DNA of 64,000 nucleotides, taken from Bacteroides sp. MSB163 (GTDB taxonomy: Bacteria; Bacteroidota; Bacteroidia; Bacteroidales; Bacteroidaceae). The stretch lies in contig NZ_CP143867.1 in the NCBI RefSeq assembly GCF_036416795.1, positions 1,178,001 to 1,242,000 of the forward strand. The letters run 5' to 3'. The translations under genes and the position numbers were made by a program. The notes below the pieces were generated by a model. It saw nothing but the letters and a program-made list of their open reading frames with translations, was not told the origin of the DNA and made no database searches. Every line of letters begins with the position of its first letter. Position 1 is the first letter of the stretch. Of the stretch, positions 16,893 through 27,086 are shown in pieces.

Positions 16893-19760
16893 GAATTTCT
16901 GCAAAAATTCCGCAAGATTCGCTCCTTCTTCCAGTCCCAGCTTCTTACGCAAGCGATAACGGCTTATTTCTACCCCGCGCAAAGAAATATTCAACAACGG
17001 AGCAATCTCTTTAGAAAGCAAATTCATCTTGATATAAGCACAAAGTAACTTTTCCTTGTTGTTCAGTTCCGGATATGCTTCTTCCAATTTTTTGAAGAAA
17101 TCATGATGTACCGAATCAAAGGTGCTTTGGAATGCCTGTAAATCGTCATCATGCTCGATGTTCGTATCAATCTGTCCCAACAGACGAAGTGTTTTTCGAC
17201 GAAGAGAAACCAGATTCTCTTCGCTGATGGAATGGGAAATGCCCAGTACTTCCTTTTTTATATCCAATAAGATTTCATTCTTACGTACGATGTTCAAAGT
17301 AGTACGAATCAGTTCCTCCGATTTATGACGCAATTCCGACTGTAAGTTTTCTTCCTGCAACGAATCTATCTTCTGATCCTTCAGATCACTTTCTTTTTGG
17401 AATTTTTGTTCCTGTCGATAGAGTTCCAGTTCTTTTTGCATTAACAAGCGCTTACGCCCTACTGAGATACGATAATACACATAATAAAACAGCAACACTA
17501 CCACTACCGAATAAACCAGATAACTCCACCATGTGCGATACCACGGCGGCAATATTTCAAAAGCAAACGAGGTTTCCACCGGTTCCTGACTGCCGTCAGT
17601 AAGCAATTTCACACTGAATACATACTTTCCTTCATGCAGTCCTGTAAACTCTTTCATATTATTCTCACTGTATTCACTCCAGGTTCCTTTCTCACCACCT
17701 ACACTTAACTGATAAGAATATAGCACTGTGTGCGCCTTATTGAAGTTGTTTACACTATATTCTATTCGCATTGAATTTTGAGAATAAGGAATCACCATCG
17801 GCGCTGTATCATACAAATAACTGCGGCCATAAATAAGCGAATCACGCAATCCCGTCAAGTAGACTTTCCTGATTTGCAATGTCAACGGCATTTGTTGCAC
17901 CGGCAGGCTGTCCAGTGTGATCAGTGAAAAGCCTTCCTCTGTTCCTGCCACTACCTTGTTGGCCTTATAAAGACTTACATCTTCAAAGTTTTCTATCAAT
18001 GCCCCTTTCAAGAACTGCTCATTAGTTATCCGGCGATACTCCTGCTTATCAGCATCATAATGCAATACTTTCAATACGCCATCTGTTACATACCAGATAT
18101 TTTGCAATGAGTCTATCTTCATATAGGTATACGCAGCCTTTCCTTCTAATAACTGTTCCAGCCAAATACACGCTTCCAGCGTATCACGACTCTGATTATA
18201 CTGCCACAGACCATAATGTGAAGCTATAGTAACTTCATCTTTCACCCGCAACAAACAAGCATCATATCCACGTGGAAAGATGATGTTATTATAGTCTTTC
18301 ATCTTTTCCACCTTTCGTAAATCATCTGCCAAAGTCAAACGACAAACCCCATTTTCTTTATTTCCAACCCACAATATATGAGTCGAATCTTCCATCAACA
18401 TATCTTTGCACGAACGGGTAAACCCCTCTATATAGCTTTCTACCCTCCAACTCGTCCCTCTCTTCATGAGCAAATACAGTCCACTGTAAGTGCCTGCAAT
18501 CAACACATCCTTACGGTCATCCACCGATACAATTCCCCATACTCCTTTGGGATTGTTGAGATGTTCCATATGATCTCCATCCATAATAAAGATACCATTA
18601 TCCGAACAGCAGAACAACTTATCGTCATATTGGTGAAGTGACCACATCTGACCTCCTGTACCTGGTACGAAATCTATGGGATCTCTCTGGTTTAACTGCC
18701 CCGGAAGAGTAGAGCGATACAACCCCTGATTCGTTGCGAAATAATATTTACCCTGATAACTGCAAGACGCATATCCCGAACCGATCACAGGTTTACCTCC
18801 ATAGAGTGAAGCAAGCCTTGCTTTCAGGTGAATGCAGTCAATCCCATTATCCAGCCCCAGCCATAGGTTGCCCGTCTTATCAAACAGCATACTCAACACA
18901 GTTTTGTTCTGCAAACCATTTTCCGTAGATATGATTTCCATTTCATTCGTCTTCAGATTTAAAAGACAAACTCCACCCTGAATAGTACCCAACGCCAACA
19001 ACGAATCTTGCAATGCAGCACAGAAAACTCTATTTTTACGGCAAAAATCCTCTGCTACGGTATTATATTTCTTAAAAACAGTGCCATCGTAAATAAACAA
19101 TCCGTTATCCCGGGTTACCATTAACAAACTGTCCTGATGAGGTAACAATCCACCGACTTTGACAGTCGCTCCTATCTCCAAAGATCCAAGAACAGATATA
19201 AATTCTGTTCCATTCAACATCAACAATCCTTCAGTAGAAGTGATATACAGTTTATTACGCAAGATGAACGAAGTATAAATCTCTGAAGAATAATCTATTT
19301 TTTTCACACTCCCCTCTTCCCAATAAAAGAAACGACGGTCCGATTGAAAATACACCCGGTCTCCGTCTAATAAAATATTCCAGATGACTCCGACATTCAC
19401 ATTGGGAGATAAACTATCAGAAAGGCAAATATACTCCAACCCACCAAGACGATTTGGAGTAAAATAGCCAAATTGCTCCAATCCACCGATATAAATTCGC
19501 CCGTCATGTCCCACTTTCACTGCACGTGTTTTGGCATTATGAATGGGATATGTATTCCACTCCACACCGTCAAATTCCAACAAGCCTTTGTTGTTAGCTA
19601 CATATATCCAACCATTATCATGCTGCTGAATACTCCAATTCTGATTACCAGCTTTATAAGTATGCCGGGTATAGTTCGTCACCGGACGTTGCCATCCGGC
19701 ACTTACAGGAATAGATATAAAAAGAAGAAGAATATAAAAGAGAAGGTATTTTCGTTTCAT
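16884..19760 (-). CDS. Membrane-spanning PUL regulator: beta-propeller, Y_Y_Y, TM, coiled coil, LuxR-type HTH
   Basis: 958 residues. Signal peptide (LLLFISIPVSA), then about 650 residues of Reg_prop-type beta-propeller repeats (WIYVANNKGLLEFDGVEWNT, LWLGLDNGIDCIHLK), a Y_Y_Y-like domain (RIEYSVNNFNKAHTVLYSYQ), a transmembrane helix near residues 735-757, a coiled coil, and a C-terminal helix-turn-helix (KEIAPLLNISLRGVEISRYR). It resembles hybrid two-component regulators but lacks kinase and receiver domains, so signal transfer must be direct. The start at 19760 is chosen over an upstream in-frame ATG because it gives a clean signal peptide and lies about 22 nt below the predicted transcription start. 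Divergent from the PUL, which it probably senses and activates. Confidence 0.85.
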   Translation of the reverse strand: MKRKYLLFYILLLFISIPVSAGWQRPVTNYTRHTYKAGNQNWSIQQHDNGWIYVANNKGLLEFDGVEWNTYPIHNAKTRAVKVGHDGRIYIGGLEQFGYFTPNRLGGLEYICLSDSLSPNVNVGVIWNILLDGDRVYFQSDRRFFYWEEGSVKKIDYSSEIYTSFILRNKLYITSTEGLLMLNGTEFISVLGSLEIGATVKVGGLLPHQDSLLMVTRDNGLFIYDGTVFKKYNTVAEDFCRKNRVFCAALQDSLLALGTIQGGVCLLNLKTNEMEIISTENGLQNKTVLSMLFDKTGNLWLGLDNGIDCIHLKARLASLYGGKPVIGSGYASCSYQGKYYFATNQGLYRSTLPGQLNQRDPIDFVPGTGGQMWSLHQYDDKLFCCSDNGIFIMDGDHMEHLNNPKGVWGIVSVDDRKDVLIAGTYSGLYLLMKRGTSWRVESYIEGFTRSCKDMLMEDSTHILWVGNKENGVCRLTLADDLRKVEKMKDYNNIIFPRGYDACLLRVKDEVTIASHYGLWQYNQSRDTLEACIWLEQLLEGKAAYTYMKIDSLQNIWYVTDGVLKVLHYDADKQEYRRITNEQFLKGALIENFEDVSLYKANKVVAGTEEGFSLITLDSLPVQQMPLTLQIRKVYLTGLRDSLIYGRSYLYDTAPMVIPYSQNSMRIEYSVNNFNKAHTVLYSYQLSVGGEKGTWSEYSENNMKEFTGLHEGKYVFSVKLLTDGSQEPVETSFAFEILPPWYRTWWSYLVYSVVVVLLFYYVYYRISVGRKRLLMQKELELYRQEQKFQKESDLKDQKIDSLQEENLQSELRHKSEELIRTTLNIVRKNEILLDIKKEVLGISHSISEENLVSLRRKTLRLLGQIDTNIEHDDDLQAFQSTFDSVHHDFFKKLEEAYPELNNKEKLLCAYIKMNLLSKEIAPLLNISLRGVEISRYRLRKKLGLEEGANLAEFLQKFSK

Positions 19761-19788
19761 AGCGGTTAACATTTTATTCTTATGAAAA

Positions 19789-19796
19789 CAAAGATA
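19789..19796 (-). promoter_or_regulatory. Promoter -7 element for the PUL regulator
   Basis: Minus strand TATCTTTG. The implied transcription start is near 19782, which rules out the longer reading frame beginning at 19859. Confidence 0.5.
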
Positions 19797-19945
19797 GAGT
19801 ATTTTACCTACAAATAAAAGAATTATTTTCAGATGTAGCGATATTATTATAATAAACATTTAATTATCAACAAAATAATTAACCCGAGAGAAAGTCATGA
19901 TGTAGTTAAAACCAATGAATGAGAAAGTTTTGAAGTAGCGTATTT

Positions 19946-19978
19946 TTAGGAAACGCCCTCATCACACGCATATATTTG
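19946..19978 (+). promoter_or_regulatory. Promoter of the PUL operon
   Basis: TATATTTG at 19971-19978 fits the -7 consensus; TTAG at 19946-19949 is a near match to the -33 TTTG at a 21-nt spacing. Transcription would start near 19985, leaving a leader of about 330 nt before the SusE-like gene that contains the remnant at 20022-20265. Confidence 0.55.
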
Positions 19979-20021
19979 CAGCGGATAAAACCATTTTGTA
20001 AAACCTATAAGTCATACTAAC

Positions 20022-20265
20022 ATGAGAAAAGCATCTTATTTATTCATTTATGTGTTCCTATTCAGCCTGTCGGTCTGCAAGCCTACATGCTTACCACCAC
20101 CGACACCCGCACCTATAATCTTATGGAAGCTATGCCTTTGTCATCATCAACAAAAGCAGTTCGGCCAAGAGTATCGTGCTCACCGCCCCCGACACCGCAG
20201 GCAAGAAGCACTCGGCAAACTGCAACTTGCAGCCACGCTCGGTAAACTCTTTCAAATGGAAATAA
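20022..20265 (+). pseudogene. Remnant of a secreted GH30-like glycosidase
   Basis: A start and signal peptide (MRKASYLFIYVFLFSLSVC) run in one frame. From 20075 a second frame reads LQAYMLTTTDTRTYNLMEAM, and from 20131 a third reads YAFVIINKSSSAKSI, LQPRSVNSFKWK and a stop at 20263-20265. The last piece resembles the C-terminus of the GH30 protein at 57461-58936 (VAFVLLNEGTSEARL, VPAKAVASYRWKK). This looks like a gene collapsed by internal deletions. The single-frame 84-residue reading is Pro/His-rich nonsense after the signal peptide. Homology rests on short matches, so confidence is moderate. Confidence 0.5.
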
Positions 20266-20317
20266 CAGAGACTTAAATATAATACATCACTTTTTTTTAA
20301 TTTTAAATTTATAGATT

Positions 20318-21715
20318 ATGAGAAATCGATTTTTGCTCGGCATGATGGCACTCAGCCTTATCGGCATGACATCGTGCAAAGATGAGATTGACCAGTTCGA
20401 TGATCACGGCAGCTCGACTATCGTATCCTTTGTAGGCAGTGAAAAAGCTTACATGGGTGATAGTATCACCTTCGACTTCGAGGTGAAAAGCGGAGGCGTG
20501 AAAATCAACCAGGCCAAGGTTCAACTCTACTATGGAGAAGAAATGGTATCCGAAGCCTTCTACAGCCTGAAAGCTGATGGAAAGTACAGCGGAAAAGTAC
20601 TGGCCCCCTACCAGAGAAACACACCCGACGGAGATGCAAAGGTTATCTTGCGCATCCAAAACGAGCGTTTCAGCAACGACAGCAAAGAAATGACCGTTGC
20701 CATCGAACGACCCAAGTACCAAACATTAAAGTTGGTGGCTGCCAATGGCAAAGAATACACCATGACTCCTGTTCCCGGCAAAGAGTATGAATACAAAGCA
20801 CGTGAAGCTTTCCCGGCCGACATGGAAGCATCTATCATAGCACCGGCCTATTCTGACGGAACAAACAACCCCTACCTGCAAGGCAATGACTTGTTCTTCG
20901 GTATGGACAATGGCAAGATAGCCCTCAATGCCCCCAAAGGTATCGGCTTCGAAACCACAGGCTATGATGAAGACGGCAAGTATGAAATCACATTCAACAC
21001 CCTGACTTTTGAAGGTGCCCCATTCCCGAAATTCGGTATACGCTTCGACACGCAGAACAAGTTTATGGAATTCGACGGATCGGGCAACGTATTCTACGTT
21101 GAAACCGAATTCAAGAAGGACGACATCATCAAAATCAGTGGCATCAAAGAAGAGTATGCCGAACTCTGGAAGAACCCTACCTGGTTTGACCTCGTAAATG
21201 GAGACGAAACTCTGCTCCACTTCCGCGGAAGAGATGGTAAGTACAAACTCACGCTGGATAAAGGTATGAAAGCAATCATGATGGAACAGTTGGAAAACGC
21301 TTCTTCATCAAGCACACAGAATGCCACTGCCATGTGGGTGATTGGTAACGATAAGATAGGATTCCCATCATACGCTCAGAACAACATTAACTGGAACACG
21401 GGCAAAGCATTCAACCTGGTTCCGCTCACCGACACCAAGTATGAACTGATAATGCTTGTAGGACAAAACGTAAATGGCGTCAACTTCAAGTTCTTCGGAC
21501 AGAAAGGATGGGGATTGGAATGGAAAGGCCCCGGAGCATATAGTGCAAAAGAAGGTGGCAACTATATCAAATACGCCAGTGACGGTAACTTCAACGCCAA
21601 CGATACTTGGCCATCCGGCAAATACATGGTGATGACTGTAGAAACCAGCACCAATCCGAACGGACTCTGGATAAAAGCCTTAGACGAACTCCCCTTATAC
21701 GAAATGGGCGAATGA
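20318..21715 (+). CDS. SusE/F-like surface glycan-binding lipoprotein (DUF5125/DUF5121 type)
   Basis: 465 residues. Lipoprotein signal peptide (LSLIGMTSCKD, Cys at residue 20). An N-terminal Ig-like domain (SIVSFVGSEKAYMGDS-type strand, residues 30-130) is followed by beta-rich domains like those of DUF5125 and DUF5121 proteins, which occupy the SusE/F position of many PULs. NATAMWVIGNDKIGFPSYAQ and GYDEDGKYEITFNTLTFEG are characteristic. It probably binds the target glycan on the cell surface. It lies upstream of SusC (42-nt gap) rather than downstream of SusD, which is less common. Confidence 0.75.
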   Translation: MRNRFLLGMMALSLIGMTSCKDEIDQFDDHGSSTIVSFVGSEKAYMGDSITFDFEVKSGGVKINQAKVQLYYGEEMVSEAFYSLKADGKYSGKVLAPYQRNTPDGDAKVILRIQNERFSNDSKEMTVAIERPKYQTLKLVAANGKEYTMTPVPGKEYEYKAREAFPADMEASIIAPAYSDGTNNPYLQGNDLFFGMDNGKIALNAPKGIGFETTGYDEDGKYEITFNTLTFEGAPFPKFGIRFDTQNKFMEFDGSGNVFYVETEFKKDDIIKISGIKEEYAELWKNPTWFDLVNGDETLLHFRGRDGKYKLTLDKGMKAIMMEQLENASSSSTQNATAMWVIGNDKIGFPSYAQNNINWNTGKAFNLVPLTDTKYELIMLVGQNVNGVNFKFFGQKGWGLEWKGPGAYSAKEGGNYIKYASDGNFNANDTWPSGKYMVMTVETSTNPNGLWIKALDELPLYEMGE

Positions 21716-21757
21716 CCAACTTTCTTAAAGTATAGATAAACAATTAAGTATAGATAT

Positions 21758-24700
21758 ATGAAAAAAAGATATTATATAGCAGCTATGTTTGCCCTTGGTT
21801 TGGTAGCACAACCTGCCACTCTACGTGCCAGCGCTGCTGACGAAGCCAACGGTATTGAAGCCGTACAGCAACAAAAACAACGCATCAGCGGTTTGTTGAC
21901 CGATTCCAATGGTGACCCCATTATTGGTGCCACCGTCAGGGTGCAAGGTACCACCAACCGCGGTGTCATCAGTGACGTCGAGGGGCGATACTCCATCGAA
22001 GCAGCTCCCGGCGAAGTACTGGAATTCAGCTATATCGGATTCGTTAGTGTAGATCACAGAGTGAAAGCCGATGAAACCACTTTTAACCTCCGAATGGAGA
22101 TGGATGCCATCGCTACGGAAGAAGTAGTGGTTGTGGGTTACGGTAAGCAAAAGAAAGAGAGTGTAGTAAGCTCCATGTCAACCGTAGGACCGGCTCAATT
22201 GAGCGTAAAGAGCGCCAACCTTACCAACAACATCGCTGGTAAGCTATCCGGTCTGATTGCCGTACAGCGTTCGGGTGAACCGGGTTGGGACGATGCTCAG
22301 TTCTTTATCCGCGGTATCAGCTCGTATGCCGGTGGAACAGACCCGCTGGTACTGGTAGACGGTGTGCCCCGTAAAATGAATGACATTGACGTAGATGAAA
22401 TCGAGACATTCTCTATTCTGAAGGATGCCGCCGCAACAGCCGTATATGGTGCCGAAGGTGCTAACGGTGTAGTATTGATTACTTCCAAACGTGGTAAATC
22501 ACAGAAGACTGTTGTCAGCATGTCGGCCGAATACGGCTACTCCACACCGCTCCGCTTGCCCAACCTCATGAGTTCTTACGACTATTTGAGCTTATACAAC
22601 GAAGCAGACTGGAACAGCAACGGCAACCCGCGCGCCAACTACACAGCACCGGTGAGCGACGCTGACCTGGAAAAATACCGCAACGGCGTAGACCCCGACC
22701 TCTATCCGGATGCAGACTGGATGAGCATGTTGCGCGACCACACCAGCAGCCAACGCTATACCATCAACTTCCGTGGTGGTGGCGACCGCGTACGCTTCTT
22801 CGTATCGGGTGCCTACTATACGCAAGACGGTGTGTACAAGGAGAAGAAGAACGCCGACTACGATTCAAACATCAGCTTCGACCGCTACAACCTGCGTTCC
22901 AATATCGACTTCGAACTGAGTAAAACCACCCGTATGTCTGTGGATATGTCCGGACAGTACATCAACCGTACGGCTCCCTCCAAAACGGCCGGTGACATCT
23001 TCGGTGGTATGACATTGCAACCTGTGCACCTCTATCCGCAGATCTACTCGGACGGTTCAGCCGCACAGCACCCCAACTATGACAATTCAGGCCTCCGTCA
23101 GAATCCTTACAACTTCCTCTACTTCAGTGGATACAGTAAGAGTTGGGATGCCACATTCCAAAGCAAGGTATTGTTGGAACAAGACCTGGACTTCATCACG
23201 AAGGGACTCTCTATAAGAGGTAGCGTCAGCTTCGATGCCAACTCCAACCAGTATGTCAACCGTACAATGTCCCCCGCTACCTTTACAGCTACCGGACGCG
23301 ATGCCGATGGCAACCTGATATTCAAGTCATTGGAAGCAGGTTCTGCATTGAGTAACCCCTCAAGTGGTTCATCCGGCGGTAACAAAAAGATCTACATTGA
23401 GGCATCCCTCAACTACAAGCGTAACTTTAACGACAAACACGATGTTACAGGCTTACTGCTATACAACCAAAAGGAAACCCAGAACCAGAACGCTGGTGGC
23501 CTCAACCTGCTTCCTTATCGTAAACAGAGCATCGTAGGTCGTGGTTCTTATACTTATGACAACCGTTACACCATCGAAGGTAGCTTCGGTATGACAGGTA
23601 GTGAGAACTTCGCCCCGGGTCACCGTTGGGGTATCTTCCCCGCTGTGGGTGGAGCCTGGTATGTAAGCCACGAAAAGTTCTTTGAACCTGTACAGAAAGT
23701 AATCAGTACCTTGAAACTGCGTGCATCCTATGGACGTACCGGTAACGACCAGTTGGGCAATACCCGTTTCCCCTACCAGGAAGCAATGAACACCGATGCC
23801 GGCGGCCTCAACCTGGGTATATCAGGCATATCAAACGGTAATGCACAGAACTGGTTCGGCGGATTGAGCGAAAACCGCGCCTACTACGCCAACCTGCGTT
23901 GGGAGATTGAGGACAAAACCAACTTCGGTTTCGACCTCGGTCTGTTGAACGGACAGTTAGACCTCTCTATGGACTACTTCTCCAACCGTCGTAAGGACAT
24001 CCTGATTACCCGTAACACGGTTCCCTCAATGAGCGGTCTGCAATCCAACCCTACCCAGAACTATGGTATCGTAAGCAACAAGGGTGTTGACGGAAGTTTG
24101 ACTTTCAAGCAACATGTAGGCAATCTGAATCTGACCTTCCGTGCCAACTACACGTATGCGAAGAACAAGATTGTGGAAACGGATGAAATCAGACATAAAT
24201 ACAGCTACCAGGATCTCACGGGTATGTCATTGTGGACTCCTTTCCTCTACATCGCCGACGGACTCTATACACCCGATGATTTCAATATCACTATAGATCC
24301 TGTGAGCGGTGCCGAAAGTTACCAACTGAAATCCGGTGTAGCCGATCCGGGAGCTGCCGTAGCACCCGGTGACATCAAATACCGCGACTTGAACAATGAC
24401 GGTGTTATCAATGACGACGACAAGACCTACCGTAACGGTCATCTGGACAAGACCCCGCGCAGCGTATATGGTCTTTCGCTGAACGCTGAATGGAAAGGAT
24501 TCTTCGCCGGTATCTTCTTCCAAGGTGTAACGGGTTGTTCCATCAACCTGATGAGCAAGGCATCCAACTTCATGCCGTTCAATCAAGGCAAGGACGCTTC
24601 TTCGGCACGTATGGAGGCTATGAGCCGCTGGAAGGCATCCGACCCCTACAACGACAACGTGCTTTACCCACGCCTGCGCAACAATACCTTTGCACACAAC

Positions 24701-24952
24701 CTGCAACCGAGCACCTGGTGGTATCGTGACGCAAGTTTCCTCCGCCTAAAGAACGTAGAATTCGGTTACCAGTTCAACAAGAAGCAACTGAAGTCACTGC
24801 GTCTCACCAACCTTCGTCTCTACGTACAAGGCACCAACCTGAAAACCTGGGACGACGTGAAATATTGGGATCCGGAACTGGGTGATGCAAACTCAGGTGC
24901 CAAATATCCTATCTCCAGCACTTGGACCTTTGGAGCAGAAGTTACATTCTAA
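21758..24952 (+). CDS. SusC-like TonB-dependent glycan transporter
   Basis: 1064 residues, standard SusC length. Signal peptide, then a carboxypeptidase-regulatory-like domain (SGLLTDSNGDPIIGATVRVQ), then the plug with EEVVVVGYGKQKKESVVSSM, then the beta-barrel ending in an aromatic residue (TFGAEVTF). It imports oligosaccharides through the outer membrane with TonB energy, with the SusD-like protein encoded 20 nt downstream acting as a lid. Part of the operon that starts near 19985. Confidence 0.95.
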   Translation: MKKRYYIAAMFALGLVAQPATLRASAADEANGIEAVQQQKQRISGLLTDSNGDPIIGATVRVQGTTNRGVISDVEGRYSIEAAPGEVLEFSYIGFVSVDHRVKADETTFNLRMEMDAIATEEVVVVGYGKQKKESVVSSMSTVGPAQLSVKSANLTNNIAGKLSGLIAVQRSGEPGWDDAQFFIRGISSYAGGTDPLVLVDGVPRKMNDIDVDEIETFSILKDAAATAVYGAEGANGVVLITSKRGKSQKTVVSMSAEYGYSTPLRLPNLMSSYDYLSLYNEADWNSNGNPRANYTAPVSDADLEKYRNGVDPDLYPDADWMSMLRDHTSSQRYTINFRGGGDRVRFFVSGAYYTQDGVYKEKKNADYDSNISFDRYNLRSNIDFELSKTTRMSVDMSGQYINRTAPSKTAGDIFGGMTLQPVHLYPQIYSDGSAAQHPNYDNSGLRQNPYNFLYFSGYSKSWDATFQSKVLLEQDLDFITKGLSIRGSVSFDANSNQYVNRTMSPATFTATGRDADGNLIFKSLEAGSALSNPSSGSSGGNKKIYIEASLNYKRNFNDKHDVTGLLLYNQKETQNQNAGGLNLLPYRKQSIVGRGSYTYDNRYTIEGSFGMTGSENFAPGHRWGIFPAVGGAWYVSHEKFFEPVQKVISTLKLRASYGRTGNDQLGNTRFPYQEAMNTDAGGLNLGISGISNGNAQNWFGGLSENRAYYANLRWEIEDKTNFGFDLGLLNGQLDLSMDYFSNRRKDILITRNTVPSMSGLQSNPTQNYGIVSNKGVDGSLTFKQHVGNLNLTFRANYTYAKNKIVETDEIRHKYSYQDLTGMSLWTPFLYIADGLYTPDDFNITIDPVSGAESYQLKSGVADPGAAVAPGDIKYRDLNNDGVINDDDKTYRNGHLDKTPRSVYGLSLNAEWKGFFAGIFFQGVTGCSINLMSKASNFMPFNQGKDASSARMEAMSRWKASDPYNDNVLYPRLRNNTFAHNLQPSTWWYRDASFLRLKNVEFGYQFNKKQLKSLRLTNLRLYVQGTNLKTWDDVKYWDPELGDANSGAKYPISSTWTFGAEVTF

Positions 24953-24972
24953 ACATCTAATTAATAAACGAT

Positions 24973-26949
24973 ATGAAACTGAAAAATTTACTATACGCAA
25001 CCGTCGGTTCTGCCGTCCTTGCATTCAGCACAGCATCTTGTTCAGACTATCTCGACATATCAGGCGAATTCAACGCCAGCCTGGGAGTCGATCAAGTTTG
25101 GGACAATGCAACCTATACCCGAAACTGGTACGGAGTCATCTACCGCAATCTGATGGAATATTCAGAAACCGGTTCAGAAGTCAACGCTTTCAAAAACCCA
25201 TGGTCAAACCTCTGCGGTGAAATCGCATCGGAAAAAGCCAGTTCACGCGACGTCATGATGGCAGGCTTTACGGCAGCCAGCGGAAGTTATCACCGTTGGG
25301 CCACTTTCTACAAAGACATACGCCAAGCCATGATTTTCATTGAACGCGCCCATGACGGAGGTGTAGGTGACCCCAGCAGTACCAACAAGCTGACAGCCGA
25401 GGAAATAGCCCGCATGAAGGATGAATGTCGGTTCATGATTGCCTATTATTACTTCTCTATGTTCGAGCTTTACGGCCCTGCCTGTATCGTGACGGAAATA
25501 GATGACGCTGCCGAACCGCACGTGACGGACTATGACCGTGCCACGGTGGACGAAATGGTGAACTACATCGATGGCATATTGGCCCCTCTCTGCGACCCCG
25601 CACAGTCCAAACTGCCCGAATCAGTCATCACGTCATACGCAGACGGTGCATATAATTTCAACACCAATGAAGTGGTACGCCCCACCATCGTAGTGGCCAA
25701 AGCACTGCGTGCCAAGTTGTGGATGTATGCAGCCTCCAAACTGTTCAACGGTGGCGACGGTTCCGAATACTACCAGGGATTGCAGAAACTGCAAAACTCC
25801 AAAGGCGAGTACATCTTCCCGCAGAGCAAGGACCCGCAGAAATGGGTGACTGCCAGAGACCGTGTTAAGGACTTGATAGATTATGCCGAAGCACAACACC
25901 ACGCCCTCTACCGCGTGATGGCAAACGGAGTGGAGCAACCCGACCGTTCGGTATACAACCTCTTCCAGGTGTATAATGAAGAAATCCTGTGGTGCAGTAC
26001 CAACAACAGTTACTCCGATCAGTACAAGATGGAAAAACGTACCAACCCGCGTGATGTAAACTCATGCTATGGCACTATCGGCCCGTCTCAAGACGCTGTA
26101 GATATGTTCTTCATGGCCAATGGACTCGACATCGACGATCCGAACAGCGGTTACGATGAAACCGGATTCAGCGCTGTAGAAAACCGTTGCTATGACCCTG
26201 ACTATAAGGACAAAAAGACAGATCAGAACATCTCCAACATGTATGCCAACCGTGAACCTCGTTTCTACGCAAGCGTGGTATACCAAGGAAGAAGCTGGTT
26301 CAAGAAATGGATGAACAGCAATCCTAACTACGTCGTAGACTTCTCGGCAGGTGGCGGAAACGACCTCTCCAACGGTGACAATGTGAAAGGCGGATACATG
26401 TTGGGCAAATTCAAGAACCGTACTGTGAACCATGCCAGCGGTGATACACAGAGTTGGAAACGTGTTTCCATCATCTACCGTTTGGCCGAGTTCTACCTGT
26501 TCTATGCCGAAGCACTCAATGAAATAGATCCGGGCAATGCGGACATCATCAAGTATATCGACATAGTACGCGAACGCGCAGGTATCCCAGGCTACCAAAC
26601 CATGAACGATAACGGCATAAAGACCGGTATAATAGGCAATTATGACAAACAGTTCGATGCCATCCAGCACGAACGCTACGTAGAACTCTATTGTGAAGGA
26701 CAACGCTACTTCGATATCCGCCGCTGGATGGTCTGCGGTGACGAGGGCAGAATAGGTTGCGACCAGACACGCTTCTACGGAATGAATATGAAGGGCTCGA
26801 AAGATAAAGCTCCGGGCGAACCTACCTCCTACTATACGCGTACGAAGCTGGAAAACCGCCAATGGACAGACAAACTTTATCTCTATCCTATCCATCAGAA
26901 TGTGATAGAATTGTCCGAAGGGCGTATTCCGCAAAACTACGGATGGTAA
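24973..26949 (+). CDS. SusD/RagB-like glycan-binding lipoprotein
   Basis: 658 residues. Lipobox AFSTASCSDYLD. Helical TPR-type scaffold typical of SusD/RagB, with the conserved ends RRLAEFYLFYAEALNEIDP-like helix (YRLAEFYLFYAEALNEI) and ERYVELYCEGQRYFDIRRW, and a C-terminal LYPIHQNVIELS. It forms the glycan-capturing lid over the SusC barrel. Slightly longer than the usual 500-600 residues. A hairpin at 27010-27049 separates it from the downstream enzyme genes and may lower their expression. Confidence 0.93.
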   Translation: MKLKNLLYATVGSAVLAFSTASCSDYLDISGEFNASLGVDQVWDNATYTRNWYGVIYRNLMEYSETGSEVNAFKNPWSNLCGEIASEKASSRDVMMAGFTAASGSYHRWATFYKDIRQAMIFIERAHDGGVGDPSSTNKLTAEEIARMKDECRFMIAYYYFSMFELYGPACIVTEIDDAAEPHVTDYDRATVDEMVNYIDGILAPLCDPAQSKLPESVITSYADGAYNFNTNEVVRPTIVVAKALRAKLWMYAASKLFNGGDGSEYYQGLQKLQNSKGEYIFPQSKDPQKWVTARDRVKDLIDYAEAQHHALYRVMANGVEQPDRSVYNLFQVYNEEILWCSTNNSYSDQYKMEKRTNPRDVNSCYGTIGPSQDAVDMFFMANGLDIDDPNSGYDETGFSAVENRCYDPDYKDKKTDQNISNMYANREPRFYASVVYQGRSWFKKWMNSNPNYVVDFSAGGGNDLSNGDNVKGGYMLGKFKNRTVNHASGDTQSWKRVSIIYRLAEFYLFYAEALNEIDPGNADIIKYIDIVRERAGIPGYQTMNDNGIKTGIIGNYDKQFDAIQHERYVELYCEGQRYFDIRRWMVCGDEGRIGCDQTRFYGMNMKGSKDKAPGEPTSYYTRTKLENRQWTDKLYLYPIHQNVIELSEGRIPQNYGW

Positions 26950-27009
26950 AAAGACAGCTTTTTTGATTCGTTTTCAAAGGATATAAGTAGAAAGATTGAA
27001 TGAAGGTTT

Positions 27010-27057
27010 GGAGGCAGCAACTGGCATAACCGGCCTGGTTACTGCCTCCTTTCTTTC
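27010..27057 (+). terminator. Attenuating hairpin between susD-like and GH2 genes
   Basis: GGAGGCAG at 27010-27017 pairs with CTGCCTCC at 27042-27049, followed by TTTCTTTCT. A partial terminator here would give more SusCD than enzyme, the usual balance in PULs. Confidence 0.55.
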
Positions 27058-27086
27058 TCAGCTAACAAATCAACAATAAATATACC

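Noticed and set aside
19761..19859. Longer N-terminus for the PUL regulator
   Set aside because: It places extra hydrophobic residues before a good signal peptide and lies upstream of the predicted transcription start.
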